A DNA stretch of 64,000 nucleotides. It comes from Brachypterus glaber. Taxonomy: Eukaryota; Arthropoda; Insecta; Coleoptera; Kateretidae. Made by a program: the position numbers and the translations under genes. Below are positions 34,414 to 47,700 of the stretch, one piece after another; within the stretch, counting starts at the first letter, position 1, and every line of letters begins with the position of its first letter. The stretch lies in assembly GCA_958510825.1 (NCBI GenBank), contig OY294048.1, positions 10,743,589-10,807,588 of the forward strand. The letters are read 5' to 3'. The notes under the pieces are model-generated. The model was not told where the DNA came from and ran no database searches. It saw only the letters and a program-made list of their open reading frames with translations.

Positions 34414-35540
34414 CGAGGGGCTGACCCCGTGTGAAATTTGTACAAAAGAGTTCATTTTTGCAAAGAGTTCCTCCGGTTCCTCGGAGTTCCTCCAGAGTTC
34501 CTTGGGAGTTCCTCCTGTGTTCCTCTCTGGAAGGGGTAATTTTTGACAAATAAGCCGTAGAAATTACCGCTATGCAAGCACTACTGCCAATAAGGCATCG
34601 TCAAAAAAAAGTTTTGTCCCTGACGGTTTCAACCAAACTTGGCGCCCCTACAAATAAAAAGAAATTGGCGCCCACAAAAATACCTTCATCATGAAAAAAA
34701 TTGTCCCTGACGGTTACTACCAAACTTGCCGCCCCTTCAGATAAGAAATGGCGCCCCAAATTTACCTTCAAGAAATAAAACTTTGTCCCTGACGGTTTCT
34801 ACCAAACTTGGCGCCCCTTCGAAACAAAAATTGGCGCCCCAAAAAATAAAATTGGCGCCCAAAAGTAGGATGTTTTGATAAGGTGTTTGTAACGGCTCAT
34901 CTAGTGTTTGAAAATAAAAACGTTAATCCGCATAGGTAATAATAATAATTGTTTCTGACCCCGTCTAAAATTTGTACAAAAGAGTTCCTTTTTGCAAAGA
35001 GTTCCTCAGAGTTCCTTCGGAGTTCCTCGGAGTTCCTTGGGAGTTCCTCCTGTGTTCCTTAAGAGTTCCTCTCTGGAAGGGATAATTTTTGACAAATAAG
35101 CCGTAGAAGTTACCGCTATGCAAGCACTACTGCCAATAAGGCATCGTCAAAAAGTTTTGTCCCTGACGGTTTCAACCAAACTTGGCGCCCCTACAAATAA
35201 AAAGAAATTGGCGCCCACAAAAATACCTTCATCATGAAAAAAAGCTTTGTCCCTGACGGTTACTAGAAACAAAAATTGGCGCCCAAAAGTAGGATGTTTT
35301 GATAAGGTGTTTATAATGGCTCATCTAGTTTGAAAATAAAAACGTTATTCCGCATCGGTAATAATAATAATTGTTTCTGACCACGTCTAAAATTTGTACA
35401 AAAGAGTTCCTTTTTGCAAAGAGTTCCTCGGAGTTCCTCCAGAGTTCCTCAGAGTTCCTCGGAGTTCCTCCGGAGTTCTTCAGAGTTCCTCCTGAGTTCC
35501 TTTGGCTTGTACAAAAGATTTCCTCGCGGTCAGCCCCTCG
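34414..35540. mobile_element. CGAGGGGCTGACC element with GAGTTCCTC arrays
   Basis: Inverted ends CGAGGGGCTGACC / GGTCAGCCCCTCG. Inside are three arrays of GAGTTCCTC-type units and two blocks of CCAAACTTGGCGCCCCT / CCCTGACGGTTTC repeats, arranged as a tandem duplication of about 530 bases. Confidence 0.8.
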
Positions 35541-35936
35541 GTTTAGTCCGACTCTGGTCATTGACTATAGTAGTCGTTCCAACTTGCATAGAATCTATTA
35601 GATTTAAATTGTACTCTTCACCTTAAGAAATGAGAAGAGTATAATAATTAAGATAAGAAAAAATAGATCGGTTAGAGAGGTGTCCACTGTTACTTCTGCA
35701 TCACGAGAAAGTTATTAATTCTGTTTATATATTAGTTATATTAATAAGACTTATTAATTAATTTAAAGCAAGCTATCTCCAAGAATAATGTTTTATATGA
35801 GGAATGCAGGATAAAAAGGTGATAAGTCCAAATATTTCGAAATTTCGAGATTTTTAAATCGAGAGGTAAACCGCTGAAAAAAATTGTACACCTCAATTCC
35901 TTCTAGGAGTTAATAACCTAAGATTTACTCAAAATT

Positions 35937-36626
35937 ACATCGGCACTTAGTGCTACTAAAAGCGCCGATGCATTGAAATCTTCGCCGAAAAGTCAAAATC
36001 TTTGACCACGTTTTTTTTTCACATTTCTCGACGTTTTAGACCATTCTGAGTCGAAATCAGTAAAAAAAAATTTTGCGTCCGTCTGGGTGTAAATTCTAAC
36101 TCCATTTCTACATGAGATATCGACTTGCGGTTTTTTGCATATAGTTTCTTATCGTATTCCGAAGAGCTGATTAGATTTTGGGGGTAAACGATTAGGGGTA
36201 AGGGAGTAAAAATAGGGTAAATCTCCTATTTTTAGCGTTTTTTGTTTATAATTAATTCAATTATTATTGTATTTGGTTAATTTAGCACTTATATAAAAGA
36301 TAATTTTAAATTGGTCAAAAAATGTTATAAACATCGTTTTCCTACAAAGCATTGTTTTCGAGACATTGGCGTTTAAAGCAGTAAAAGTTTTTTTAGCATA
36401 TCTCACATATTTATAACCCGATTTCAAAAAATTATATTTTAAATAAAAGCTCTTTTTAAGCCCTATAAATAATGTTATATACAGTTTTTTGCTAGAATAC
36501 AATGTGTTAAAGATACAGAATTTAAAATCAAACAAAACACCTAGTTTGAAATTTGCAAACTAGATGGCTCTAGTGTACAATAGTGCCGATGTTTTGACAG
36601 GGTGCTTGCAACGTTTCATCTAGTTT
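35937..36626 (-). mobile_element. 690-bp element, copy 2 (inverted)
   Basis: Reverse complement of 10666-11355, from the terminal hairpin (CATCGGCACTTAGTGC) to AACGTTTCATCTAGTTT. Confidence 0.78.
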
Positions 36627-37479
36627 ACTTCAAGATTACCTCTCAAAATCTTGAAAATTCCTAAAAAAAACATCCCCCGTTTGGTAAAGATGAGATTTCC
36701 TCCTACTTCCTCGAGAGATTAACTCCAAGATTTCCTCCAAATTGTAAAATTCCTCAGCGGTTTACTCCTCGCATTGAATCTAAATTTCAAGGGCTACCAT
36801 ATAAGGATATATGTACACAGCGAGAAAGAAAAAAGATAATATTGTGAAATTTTGTAGGTAGGGGAAAAAGGGGGTAATAAGAAACAGGGGTAATAAGAAA
36901 CGGTAAAGAAAAAAGCATTAAACATTTCTTGTGAAAATATGAAAAAAACGTACAAGGAACCCACATTCATAAGCTATTATTCCTAAAAATTGCAGGTTTC
37001 TACTTAAGCATTTTTACATTTTTTTAAGTAAAAAGTTAAAGTATAGTCATGAACTTTAATGTTGAAAGTGGGAACATTTTATCTTTGACTATGAACCAAA
37101 ATTTTGTTAAAAGTTTTAGCAGGCTTTGCAACACTGACATATTTTACTGACATTTGAAGGTTGTAAATGTAGCTATAAAAATTTATTAAAAGTGTTTTTG
37201 GAGTTTGCAGCTTTGGATTCCCTTATTACCTCCACCCCCGGTGGTCGCCATGATTCCGGCCGATTGGATCGACTGAAAAAAAGAAACAAAACGGGATATT
37301 ATTCAGTATTAAAGTCGCTATAACCCGTACTAGAAGAAAAATTGTTGGCCAAAATATAACAAAATGGCGGACGTTTTTGTTTGCAAATGTTTGAAATTCC
37401 CCTAAGATAAGAAACACCTCGGTCGGCCAAATGCGACGCGCTCGTATTGTTTTTGTTTTGCAGTGATAAACTGCCTCTG

Positions 37480-37670
37480 GGTAATTCCATGGTAAATGTT
37501 TACAGCCGCAAAAAAATTACACTTTCTTTTAGATATTTTATTATATTATTAATATTGTTTGTTATTTATTATTTTTAAAGACTGTTTGTGAAAAAATGAT
37601 AATACAATAAAATATTTAAAAGAAAGTGTAATTTTTATGCGGCTGTAACGACAGTTACCATGGAATTACC
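37480..37670. mobile_element. GGTAATTCCATGG MITE, copy 1
   Basis: GGTAATTCCATGG and CCATGGAATTACC ends, with an AT-rich hairpin interior. Second copy at 49307-49503. Confidence 0.85.
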
Positions 37671-38247
37671 CCTCTTTTAATAACTAACTATATGATGATA
37701 ATTTTTAATAAAAATTAAGTATCTATTTTATATAATCTTAATGTAATTTATTCAATAATATGTAATAATGGTTATTATTAATAAATTACATCAAAGTAGA
37801 TAATTAAAACTCGTAACATACCCTGCAAATAATAATAATAACATTAAGCACGGTTGGTCGGAGTAAACTTTTGCCAACTCTGATTTTTTTCTTACTTTTT
37901 GTTTACGAATCCAAAAGAAACCAATTAACCAAATAACCGCATGTATTTATATTGTGTTTTTTACGATAAGAGTTTTTATTTGCACAATCCTTTAACAGTT
38001 GCACTATGGGTCAGGTGGTCAGGTATTTTGGAAAAAAGTCTTTTAAGCAATTTCGATAAAACAAATATGTTACTTTAATCAAGGATAGTATTTGTCATAC
38101 AAATATTAAGCCTTTAACTTTTGATATCAGGGTAATAGCGCAAAAACTAAATTTGTTTTAAGAACTGCGCTGTCTGCCTGTTTTACATTTTAATTAAAAT
38201 TATAATTTTGGATTAGTACGGAATTTTAAAAGTGTTTTATCTTTTTA

Positions 38248-38974
38248 TACAGTGCGGTCCAAAAGTCACCCCCCCCCCTTTAACTTTTGAACGAGTTGAG
38301 ATATCGACTTCAAATTTAGTTTAGTACTCTTAAATAAGACAACTTAAACTATCGTTTAGCATATATTTGATATTTTCAGCTCTTAAAATGTGGGCAGGGG
38401 GGCATGGGGGGACATTTTTTTAAATGGAAGGGGGGTCGTGTGATACATCATTTTAAAGCTTATAAAATTCTCTATTTAAACTAATATTTTTAAATTTTTT
38501 AAAAATGTTTTTTAAGGTTTTGATTTTTCAATTTTTTGTGCTAAAAGATTTGATTTTTTAAGTTTTTTTTTATAAATTTTTATTGATGTCAACTAAAATT
38601 AGTATAAAAGTATAATTAACATTTTTTTATGATGAAATTAGGCATTTTTAAAAAATTATTTGTTTTTTTAGAGGTATTTTGACATTAATACCCATTTTCA
38701 ACCCCATTTTAACCCCAATTTTTTTTTTTAATTTAAAAATATAGAGTTAAATGGAGAATTTTATAAGCTTTAAAATGATGTATTACACGACCCCCCTTTC
38801 TATTTAAAAAATGTGCCCCCATGCTCCCCTGCCCACATTTTAAGAGCTGAAAGTATTAAATATATGCTAAAAGATAGTTTAAGTCGTCTTATTTAAAAGT
38901 TCCAAATTTGAAGTCGATATCTCAACTGGTTCAAAAGTTAAGAGGGGGGGGGGTGACTTTTGGACCGCTCTGTA
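38248..38974. mobile_element. TACAGTGCGGTCCAAAAGTC MITE, copy 1
   Basis: Near-palindromic 727-base element; ends TACAGTGCGGTCCAAAAGTC and GACTTTTGGACCGCTCTGTA, followed inward by C/G homopolymers. Confidence 0.87.
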
Positions 38975-39743
38975 TATTCTTATAGATGCGTAAGTTAAAT
39001 AAAACATAATTAGCTGAAAATAGTTTTTGTATGTTAAAATACATACTTTTTCATAAGATTGCTACTTAGTTTAATAAATTACATTTTAGAAATACCCCGC
39101 AACGCAACGCAATAATATAGACTAATTATATATAAACTTACGAATGGTACCAAACTCCCCCTATACTATGCAAAGTATTTCATATCTTCACGGCTTATTA
39201 TTAATTATTGTACCTATTAAAGAGCGTTATCTAAACAAAAATTATTATATTAATTATAATTAATAGATTTGCAAAAATGCATTATTATAGATATGCTTTC
39301 ACAATCATTTCCGATAATAATAATTACGTTACGTAATTTTAAAGCTTATTTGGGAAAATGCAATATACCTACTATCCACTGTAAATAGCTTAGCAGGTCA
39401 AAAATTTCCCAACTAAATATTAAAGAATTTTCCAACATTTTTTAACAAAAACTTTACCCCTGCAAATTTTTAAAAAAGGTCCTTACATCTCCAAAAACTC
39501 GACCCCTGAAAAATTTTGATGACTAAAAAAAAAGGTTCTTACCTTTACAAATTTCCCAACTCTACCAGTCAATTTTCCGGTCTGTAGTTACTGGAAAAGT
39601 CCAAAATCAACCACTCAACTGCAAAGCATTATACAGAGCGTGTCAAAAGTCCGCCCCCCACCCTTTAACTTTTGAAAGGCTTAAGATATCAATTTTAAAT
39701 TTGGAAAACTTCAATAACATAATTCCAATAATTTGTTGGTACA

Positions 39744-40465
39744 TACAGAGTGGTCCAAAAGTCACCCCCCCCCCTCTTAACTTTTGAACGAGTTTAGATA
39801 TCGACTTCAAATTTAGAACTCTTAAATAAGACAACTTAAACTATCTTTAAGCCTATATTTGATACTTTTAGCTCTTGAAATGTGGGCAGGGGGGCATGGG
39901 GCGACATTTTTTTAAATGGAAAGGTGGGTCGTGTGATACATCATTTTAAAGCTTATAAAATTCTCCATTTAACTGTATATTTTTAATTTTTTTTAAACAT
40001 TTTTTTTTTGGGTTTAAAATAGGCTTGAAAATGGGTATTTTTGTCAAAATTTCTCTAAAAAATCCAAACAATTTTTTAAAAATGCCTAATTTCATAATGA
40101 AAAAAAGTAAATTATACTTTTCAACTAATATTAGTTAACATAAATAAAAATTACCAAAAAAAAACTTAAAAATTTATTTTTTTAGCACAAAAAACTGAAA
40201 AATCAAAACCTTAAAAAACACGTTTAAAAAATTTAAAAATATATGGTTATATAGAGAATTTTAAAGGCTTTAAAATGATGTATCACACGACCCCCCTTTC
40301 CATTAAAAAAAAAATTCCCCCCATGCCCCCCTGCCCACATTTTAAGAGAATAAAGTATCAAATATAAAATGTTTAAGATGTCTTATTTAAGAGTTCTAAA
40401 TTTTAAATCGATATCTCAACTCGTTCAAAAGTTAAGAGGGGGGGGTGACTTTGGACCGCACTGTA
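39744..40465. mobile_element. TACAGTGCGGTCCAAAAGTC MITE, copy 2
   Basis: Same palindromic structure as 38248-38974. Embedded in a diverged relative beginning near 39632 (TACAGAGCGTGTCAAAAGTC). Confidence 0.85.
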
Positions 40466-40656
40466 TATGATGTGCTTAGGGGATACAGTGGAGACAGGGT
40501 GGCAAGGGGGGACATTTTTTAAAATAAAAAGGGGGATCGTGTGATACATCGTTTTAAAGCTTAAGTAATGTTGAGCATAAATAATAAAAATCGTTTTCCT
40601 TAAGGGCCATTCCAGCGTTTCGGGTGTTTCACTATTACACATTAAAACGGATTTTA

Positions 40657-40950
40657 TTAATCCTTATTGCACTAATAGATTGGTACATGTGTGCTACAAT
40701 TAGACTAATATACCAGTTAAACAAACTGTTAAAACCCAAAATAAAATTTTAAAAAAATTAAGGAAGATGTTGGCAAAATTGGCCGTTTCGGGTGTTTCAA
40801 AAAAAATGAAACACCCGAAACGGCAAATTTTGCCAACATCTTCCTTAATTTCTTTTAAATTTTATTTCAGGTGTTAACAGATTGTTTAACTGGTATATTA
40901 GTCTAATTGTAGCACACGTGGACCAATCTGTTAAAAAATCTTAAGCCCGA
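40657..40950. repeat. ~290-base inverted repeat
   Basis: CCGTTTCGGGTGTTTC...GAAACACCCGAAACGG at the centre, with arms extending to TACCAGTTAAACAAACTGTT and its inverse. The arms are nearly perfect, so the copy is young or selected for cruciform structure. Confidence 0.85.
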
Positions 40951-41127
40951 GCACTGAATATACCTAATCCTAGGGTTATTCAAAAATAGCATCATTAAGT
41001 ACTTTTAAGGGGTGATTCCACATCAAAAAATATTAAAAAAAGTTTTTATGTCCAAAAATGGGTAGCAAAGGATCGTACCCTTCAAAAGAGGTACTCCAAA
41101 TATGAAATATTACATTTAAATGCATTA

Positions 41128-41264
41128 AGGGCCACTTGTACCAATGATGGTTTAACTTTAAACTTGGATTAAATTGACGGCCGACCAATCAGAAAGCAGC
41201 ATTTTTAACTTAAACTCGGTTTAGCTGAGATAATCCCAGACCAAAAGTTGGTGCAAGTGGGCCT
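41128..41264 (+). mobile_element. 137-bp MITE, copy 1
   Basis: AGGGCCACTTGTACCAATG to GTTGGTGCAAGTGGGCCT. Same length as 50671-50807 and 55241-55377. Confidence 0.9.
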
Positions 41265-41619
41265 AAGTATAATACAGCTGTATATGATTTCTGCAAAGAA
41301 AACTTTTGGGGTGATAATTTTCAAAAATAATAGGGATCTATTTCTCATAGAACTTGATTTTTCGTTTGGATTTTCTTGAGTTATCTACACAAAGAAAGGG
41401 ACGTCATTTTTAAAGTTACTTGTTTTTTCATGAGTTTTTGAAAATATAATTTTTCGCCAAGACAAAATAAAAAAAAGCTCAACAATATACAATACAATTT
41501 CCAATAAAAAAAACACCAAAGTTGTACAAAATATTGCGGTCTTGTGGGACGATGAATGCAAAAGAGAAAGACTTTCGCCAAGATACCTGTAGATTTCTGA
41601 GGGGATACCTTCTCGATAC

Positions 41620-41655
41620 TATAAAAGCGTCCCCCCAAAGGGAAATGGTATCAGT
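41620..41655 (+). promoter_or_regulatory. TATA box and arthropod initiator of the Gly-rich gene
   Basis: TATAAAAG at 41620-41627 sits 33 bases upstream of the A of a perfect TCAGT initiator (41651-41655). The spacing is ideal for RNA polymerase II. The start codon ATG follows at 41700, giving a 47-base 5' UTR. Confidence 0.8.
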
Positions 41656-41708
41656 ATTCTTTTATATTTCTTTCTATTTCTGTATTTTTTTATATCATCA
41701 TGCTTAGG
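41653..41708 (+). CDS. Gly-rich gene exon 1 (5' UTR plus MLR)
   Basis: Predicted transcription start at 41653; ATG CTT AGG is followed at once by GTAAGT. Only nine bases (41700-41708) are coding. Confidence 0.75.
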
Positions 41709-44700
41709 GTAAGTACAAAAAAAGCAGTGATAGTGACAAATTAAGTGGACATTAAAAAAAGTGAATTGTGGTGATAATAAAAAACAAGCTGTAAAGATAT
41801 TTAATACTTTGCTTTTCATAGTATTCTCTTCACGGTGGATAGTATATTGCGTTTTTCTCCATATAATTCCCAAAATATAATTGATTTTATCTCGTGCTCG
41901 TACTTTATTTTTATACTGTATTTTCCTCGGTATTTTCGATGGTTCCTGCATTATTGCACTTTTTGTTAGTTCTTAAACATAAGAACTAACAAGCCGTGAA
42001 GATATGTATGTTGCATTATTGTATACTATTCACAGTAAATGGTACATTGCAATTTCTCAAATACTTGGATTTTTTTTTTCAAAAAAAAAACTTCAAAAAA
42101 TTTTTCATAATTTTTTTTTAATTTTCTTTTTGTGAAAAACGATTTTTTTTTTGAAAAAAAATCAAAAAAAATTAACATTTTTTTATTTTAAATTTTTTTT
42201 TAATTTCTTTTTGCTAAAACGAATAAATTTTGAAAAAAAAAATAAAAAAATATAGTTCTTTCATTTTAAAAAAAGTTTAACCCCATAACTTTTTTGTTGG
42301 GTGATTACTTATAAAGTAGATTTTTCTCAAAACGTTACGTTAATCAGAATTTCCTCAGCTTTTTCCGACTTAAAAAAAAAACTTAACTCCCTATAACTTT
42401 TTTGTTTTTGGGGGGGATTACACAATAGGGATATTCCCCTTATAGATCTTAATTTTTTCTAAAAATTTCAAGTCGATCGATTTATTTGTTCTTGAGTTAT
42501 TGTGTTAACAAAAATCGTGACATCGGACGGACGAATGGACGGATAGACGGGCAAAGAAAAGCTTCTTATTTTTCATGAAACAAATTTATATTCAAGAATT
42601 TTGTCTAGGACGATTTTTGAAAATTTTGGAAAATTCAAAACTACCGTATAATGCTATTCTAGCGCAGGTGAATAGTATAATAATAAAAGTTTATTTTATA
42701 TTTATATTATATTTTAAAAAGTTTCACCCCCATAACTTGTTTTATTTATTATTTTCATTAACAATAGCGATCTTTCTAAAAATTTCAAATCAATCGGATA
42801 ATTAACCCAAAAAAAATTATCCTGTAGACAAAAAACATGACATAGACGGATAGACAGATATTTCCAAAGTTATTTATTTTTTCATGAAACATTATATCCA
42901 AGATTTTTTTTTGTAATTTGTATTATTCTACGTTTATGGTATAATCCTATTTTTTATTTTTATTTTAGTTAATTGTGGCCAGTTCAATACTTGCAGCAGT
43001 ACACAGTGCCCCTGGTGTTATTTTGGATGGTAAGTCTTAGATGCTAAAAAATAATCGTTTTTCATATAAAAAATACTTTGACTTAAACTTGATTATCAAT
43101 AATATAAAAAAATCTGACTTCGCCCTCGACTTGGCAAAAATTTTTATTGATACTGTTAGAAATCCTGGGTGAATGCGGTCATACAATTGTATGATCTATT
43201 AATAGATAAGTATCATGATTTACATTAAAAATTCAGCCAATGGAGCTCTCTACAACTAGAATTATGAAACAAAAGACGTCTACCCTATCTCTATCTCATT
43301 TGTGCTACACTTTCCAGCCAACCAAATAAATACTGTATTTGTTTTTCATACAACAAATACAGTATTTATTTGGTTGGCCGGAAAGTGTAGCAGTGAGCGG
43401 TACGAACGAACATAGCTAATGTGAATCTGTAGAATAAGATAATTCTACTAAAATTTAGATGGCGCCAGTAATTACTTTAATAAAAATAATATAGTTACAC
43501 TTTTCGCCCGGCCAAGTAAATATTGTATTTGTTCAACAAAGAACAAATACAGAATTTGTTTGGTTGGGTGGAAGTCGGAGTGTATGTATGTCTTCTATCC
43601 TTTTTGGGTAGAACTTTTTTCCCTGTCTAATCTAACGGGAGAAATCTCCATTGAATCTTTCAAATTTAAATGTAGATGATTCTAGTGGCTGAATTTTTCT
43701 AGCATATTATGAAACCACATAAAACCTAATGTATGACAACTGTTAGTGGACCTGCATTGTTTTTATCTTTTACCTGTTTAGTAATATAAGAAACACCGTT
43801 ATTTATATAATATATACTTTTACTTTCCTTATCAAAATCTCTTGAAATTATAATTTATGAAGGTATGTGCTAATGCGAAGTGCAAGTAATTACCAGACGT
43901 ATAATTACACTAGGCAACACGGTTTCTTGCCCGATTGGAGTCATATGTTTTTTAACTAATTTTGGGTCGCTGAAACCGAATCTGGCCTCAGAATATTTCT
44001 ATTACCTAAGTTTACTGAGAAAAATAAGATAAAAATGTTAAAAAATCATTATTTTATCCCGCTTTTGTTCTAAAATAATGGGAAATAAAAATATTCCAAG
44101 GTCAAATTTTGATTCGGCGACTCAATATTAGTTAAAAAATACCCAACTTAAAACATGGAAACTTCAAATTCATAGGTAGAGTAAATAGGGATATTATGAA
44201 AAAAAAAATTAAAAAAAAAGGGTAATGTGACAAAACTAAGTAGGGGTGGAGGGTAAGAAGAAGGGTGCATAAGGGGACAAGCTTATCGCCACGTACTCAT
44301 GCTAAAAATTGTCAAAAATCATATGAGTAATATTACTAGGGGGTCAAAAATGAAGTAAAAATATGTTACGTAATATGGTTCTTATGTAATAAAGTAACAT
44401 TTTTATGATGTAGAACCATTAAAAAAAACAAAAAAATACACAATATTTTGTTTTATTAATTATTTTTAAATTGGCATAATTGACTGTACTAAAATTTAAA
44501 AAATAAGACGTGCTAGATTTTTTTTAAGGTCAAATTTGGATTCTGCGCCTTTAAATTGCTAAGAAAAATATATTTTTTGGGCTCGGGCAAAAAAGTTTAC
44601 ACTGTGTACTTTATTTTTGTTTCTTTTTCATTTATTTACTTTTTACGAACAAACTAAGCAAAATAAAAAAATATCTGTATAAATATTTTTGTAGAGAATT

Positions 44701-47700
44701 TTATAATCTACAAATTAAGTTTTATAAAATGTTTATACAGATTTGATAGTTTTGCAAGATTGCAATTAAGTACTCTGCACTTTTATTTTAGGCTTTTTAT
44801 TTTTTTTCGCGTACTTACTCTGACAGTAGGTCCTTAGCATATATATTTTTGAGTTCCTCGTATTTTTTTTAATATACCCTAAAATTTTCAAAATCCTACT
44901 GTTCTTTTTTAAGATTTTGAAAAAAAACGTCATTATTTCCTGGACTTATATCTCAAAAATTTTAGGTGCTGAAATTTTTCTAAGGTCAGATTCGGTTTCT
45001 ATGCCCTCGAATTAGTAAGAAAAATTTACTTTCCGATCGGGGCAAAAAAAAAGTTGAGATTTGTTGCCTAGTGTTATTATACACATGGATTCAACAAAAC
45101 TTTAAAATAAAATTACCCAAGTTTTCCAGACAGGGAACGTTCAAGTATTACGTAACGCAAAATTTGGCCATTGTTGACGGACACCCGCGGCATACGACGT
45201 CAGCCAAGTGGTGTTTATTTGGGCACTTGTCAGAAAATGAAGCGCGTGCCGAAACAGAAACCAACCCAATTGCGGTATATACCGCTAATATCCATTTGGA
45301 GTTATGTCGTTTAGACCGGTGTCCGTCAAAGTGATAAAGAAATTTTCAGAAAAATATCAGATGCTAGATTTGCTTAATAGAGCTTTTCATTAGTATATGA
45401 AACATTCTGTTATATTAAAAATGTATGAATAATTCAAAAACTTTCCAAAATGTCCATCTGCTGTTGTTTCCCGATTACTTGTTTTAGATTTGATAAGTCT
45501 ATCAAATCAACAATATTGATCTTGAGCAAAAAAAGTTTCAAAAGCATAAAAACTACAGAGATCCTTTCAAATAAAAAGGAAAAAAATGCTGGAATCCAGT
45601 TTGTTGAATCATTCTCTTTTCAGAAAACGTTTCACTACCTTTTTATAAAAACTTTCCGAATTTTCTTAGAGTTTTAATAACCAACTTAAAAAAAAACCTT
45701 TTGTCCTCGAGGGGTTTTAACTTTCCTAATATTTTTGTGTTTTCTTAGACTTTCCAAAAGAAAACGGGATAACTAAAAAATTAATTTTTAAATCCTTAGT
45801 CTATGTCATAGTCTATGGTCGATGTGTTGTACGTTGTTCCGCAAAGCGATAAATTTGAAAAATATATATATAATAATATCAGTGAAAGTGCACCATTTCT
45901 AGATTGATCGAGCGAATCTTTTTGCACTTTTACTCAAAAAATCGTCGTAAATCGTCGCCTTTTACATCAAAGAAAAAGATTTATTAACAAAAAAATCATT
46001 TCACTTTCGTATTCAAGAATGCGGGTATGTTAATTGATTCATTTTATTGTAATAATTAATTTTCAGTGATATTTTGTACTACAGAGTTTTAATAAAAACT
46101 TTTCGCAAAAAAAATGAACCCACTGCTGTCTCTTAAAAGTAAAAAATAAGGCGGTGCCAATTTCACCACTTCATAAATTAAATACTAACAATTATTTTTT
46201 TGTTAAATTGTTTGCTGTGAAATTGGCACCGACTTATTTTTTATTTTTTACTTTTTAGAGACAGAAGTCGGTTAATTTTTTTTTGCGAATAGTTTTTATT
46301 TTATACTTTTTAGAAACACAGAACTTGTAGATATGTAACGTCATCTAAGCTAAATTATAGTTGTCCTTCCATCTCGGCAAGCTGCTGACGTCACAGCGCA
46401 CTATTAGTGCGTTGTGACGTCATTATCTTAAAGATAAATTTCTAAAAAATAAATTTAAAAATAAAAAATCTAAATTTTTGTATGCCTTTCAAAAGGTCCA
46501 CGGTCTTCAATATTTTTTTGTTGTGAATTCATCTGAATACTCTTTTGGCTTGATTCTTCTTTAATTTAAGTGGTAAAGCTCTGTACGATAATTTTATTAT
46601 TTTCAATGCTTCTTAATTCCTATATCCCCATTAACCCCACCTAAAGTCAAAATTTACACGGCAAGAAAAAGAAAATATTTCAGAACTCGAGTGGTATGAA
46701 AAAAATAGTGCTGAAGAACTGAGGTTGTAGGTTAGAATAATTTTAATCTGCGGATATTCCTAAATAAGATTTTGTTCGTGAAACTATAGAATTCTAGATG
46801 TAGGCACTCTTACACATCGTCGCCTTCCTTACAAAGGGAGCTTATCACAAAATGACACTTATACATAAAGTGACATGTTCATTGGCAAATCAATAGACAT
46901 ATCGCTATTTTGCATAAATACACTTTGAGATAAGCCCCTTTATAAGGAAGGCGACGACATGTGCAAACATTTTACGCAGGAACGTTCCTATACACCTCTT
47001 TGTTCCGATACACCCCGTTTTACGGACCTCACCTGATTTGAAGTCTATATCTCAAGTCGTTAATAATAATAATAAAAATAATAATAATAATAAAAATAAT
47101 AATAATAATTCTAATTTCAGGACACGGACCCTCTTTAGGTTCATATGGAGGTGACGGTGGCTCCAGCTACGGAGGCCATGGCAGCAGTATCCAAATCCTC
47201 TCGGCCGGACACGGCCTGGGACTCAGCGGTAGCTTTGGAGATACTTCCCATCACACTATTGCAGAAAGCGGAGGTGGCGGCGGTTCCGAAGGCCATGGAC
47301 AAGGAGGAGGTTTGGAGGGCGGCAACAGCGGAGGCGGTGATTTTCATCACGGAGTCAGCGTTTTGTCTATAGGCGGCGGAAAAGGCCAGAGTTTCGATCT
47401 CACTGACCAAGGTAAACCAACTGAAACAGGAACTTTTTCCAGACGGGTGGCAATATTGTAATTTAGAATCATATCCTTTAATATTTGGCATAAGACTGCA
47501 AACACCGTGTATAACAACTAATTTTGCTTTAATTTTTTTATTTTCAAATAAAGTAGGCGCATGCAAAATTTGGTTCGTTTGAACTGAAATTTGGCACAGA
47601 TTAAATTTTTTATATTTTGCACAATATTGTTTACCAGATATATTTGATTAAAAAAATCCTGGCTTATAATAAAGTTACAACTTTTAATTAACTCTAATTT

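Larger units (their letters stand above)
31845..41600. other. Intergenic repeat field
   Basis: Between ARMC9 and the Gly-rich gene no exon with matching splice sites and phase was found. The listed elements cover most of it; 33700-34400, 36630-37480 and 39000-39630 look like unique AT-rich DNA. Confidence 0.6.

Noticed and set aside
45071..45334. 87-codon plus frame in the Gly-rich gene intron
   Set aside because: Begins within a repeat element, contains a MITE end, and has no homology or matching splice sites.
47141..47566. 141-codon minus-strand frame over exon 3 of the Gly-rich gene
   Set aside because: It is the antisense shadow of a GC-rich coding exon; the plus-strand frame has matching splice sites, signal peptide and phase.
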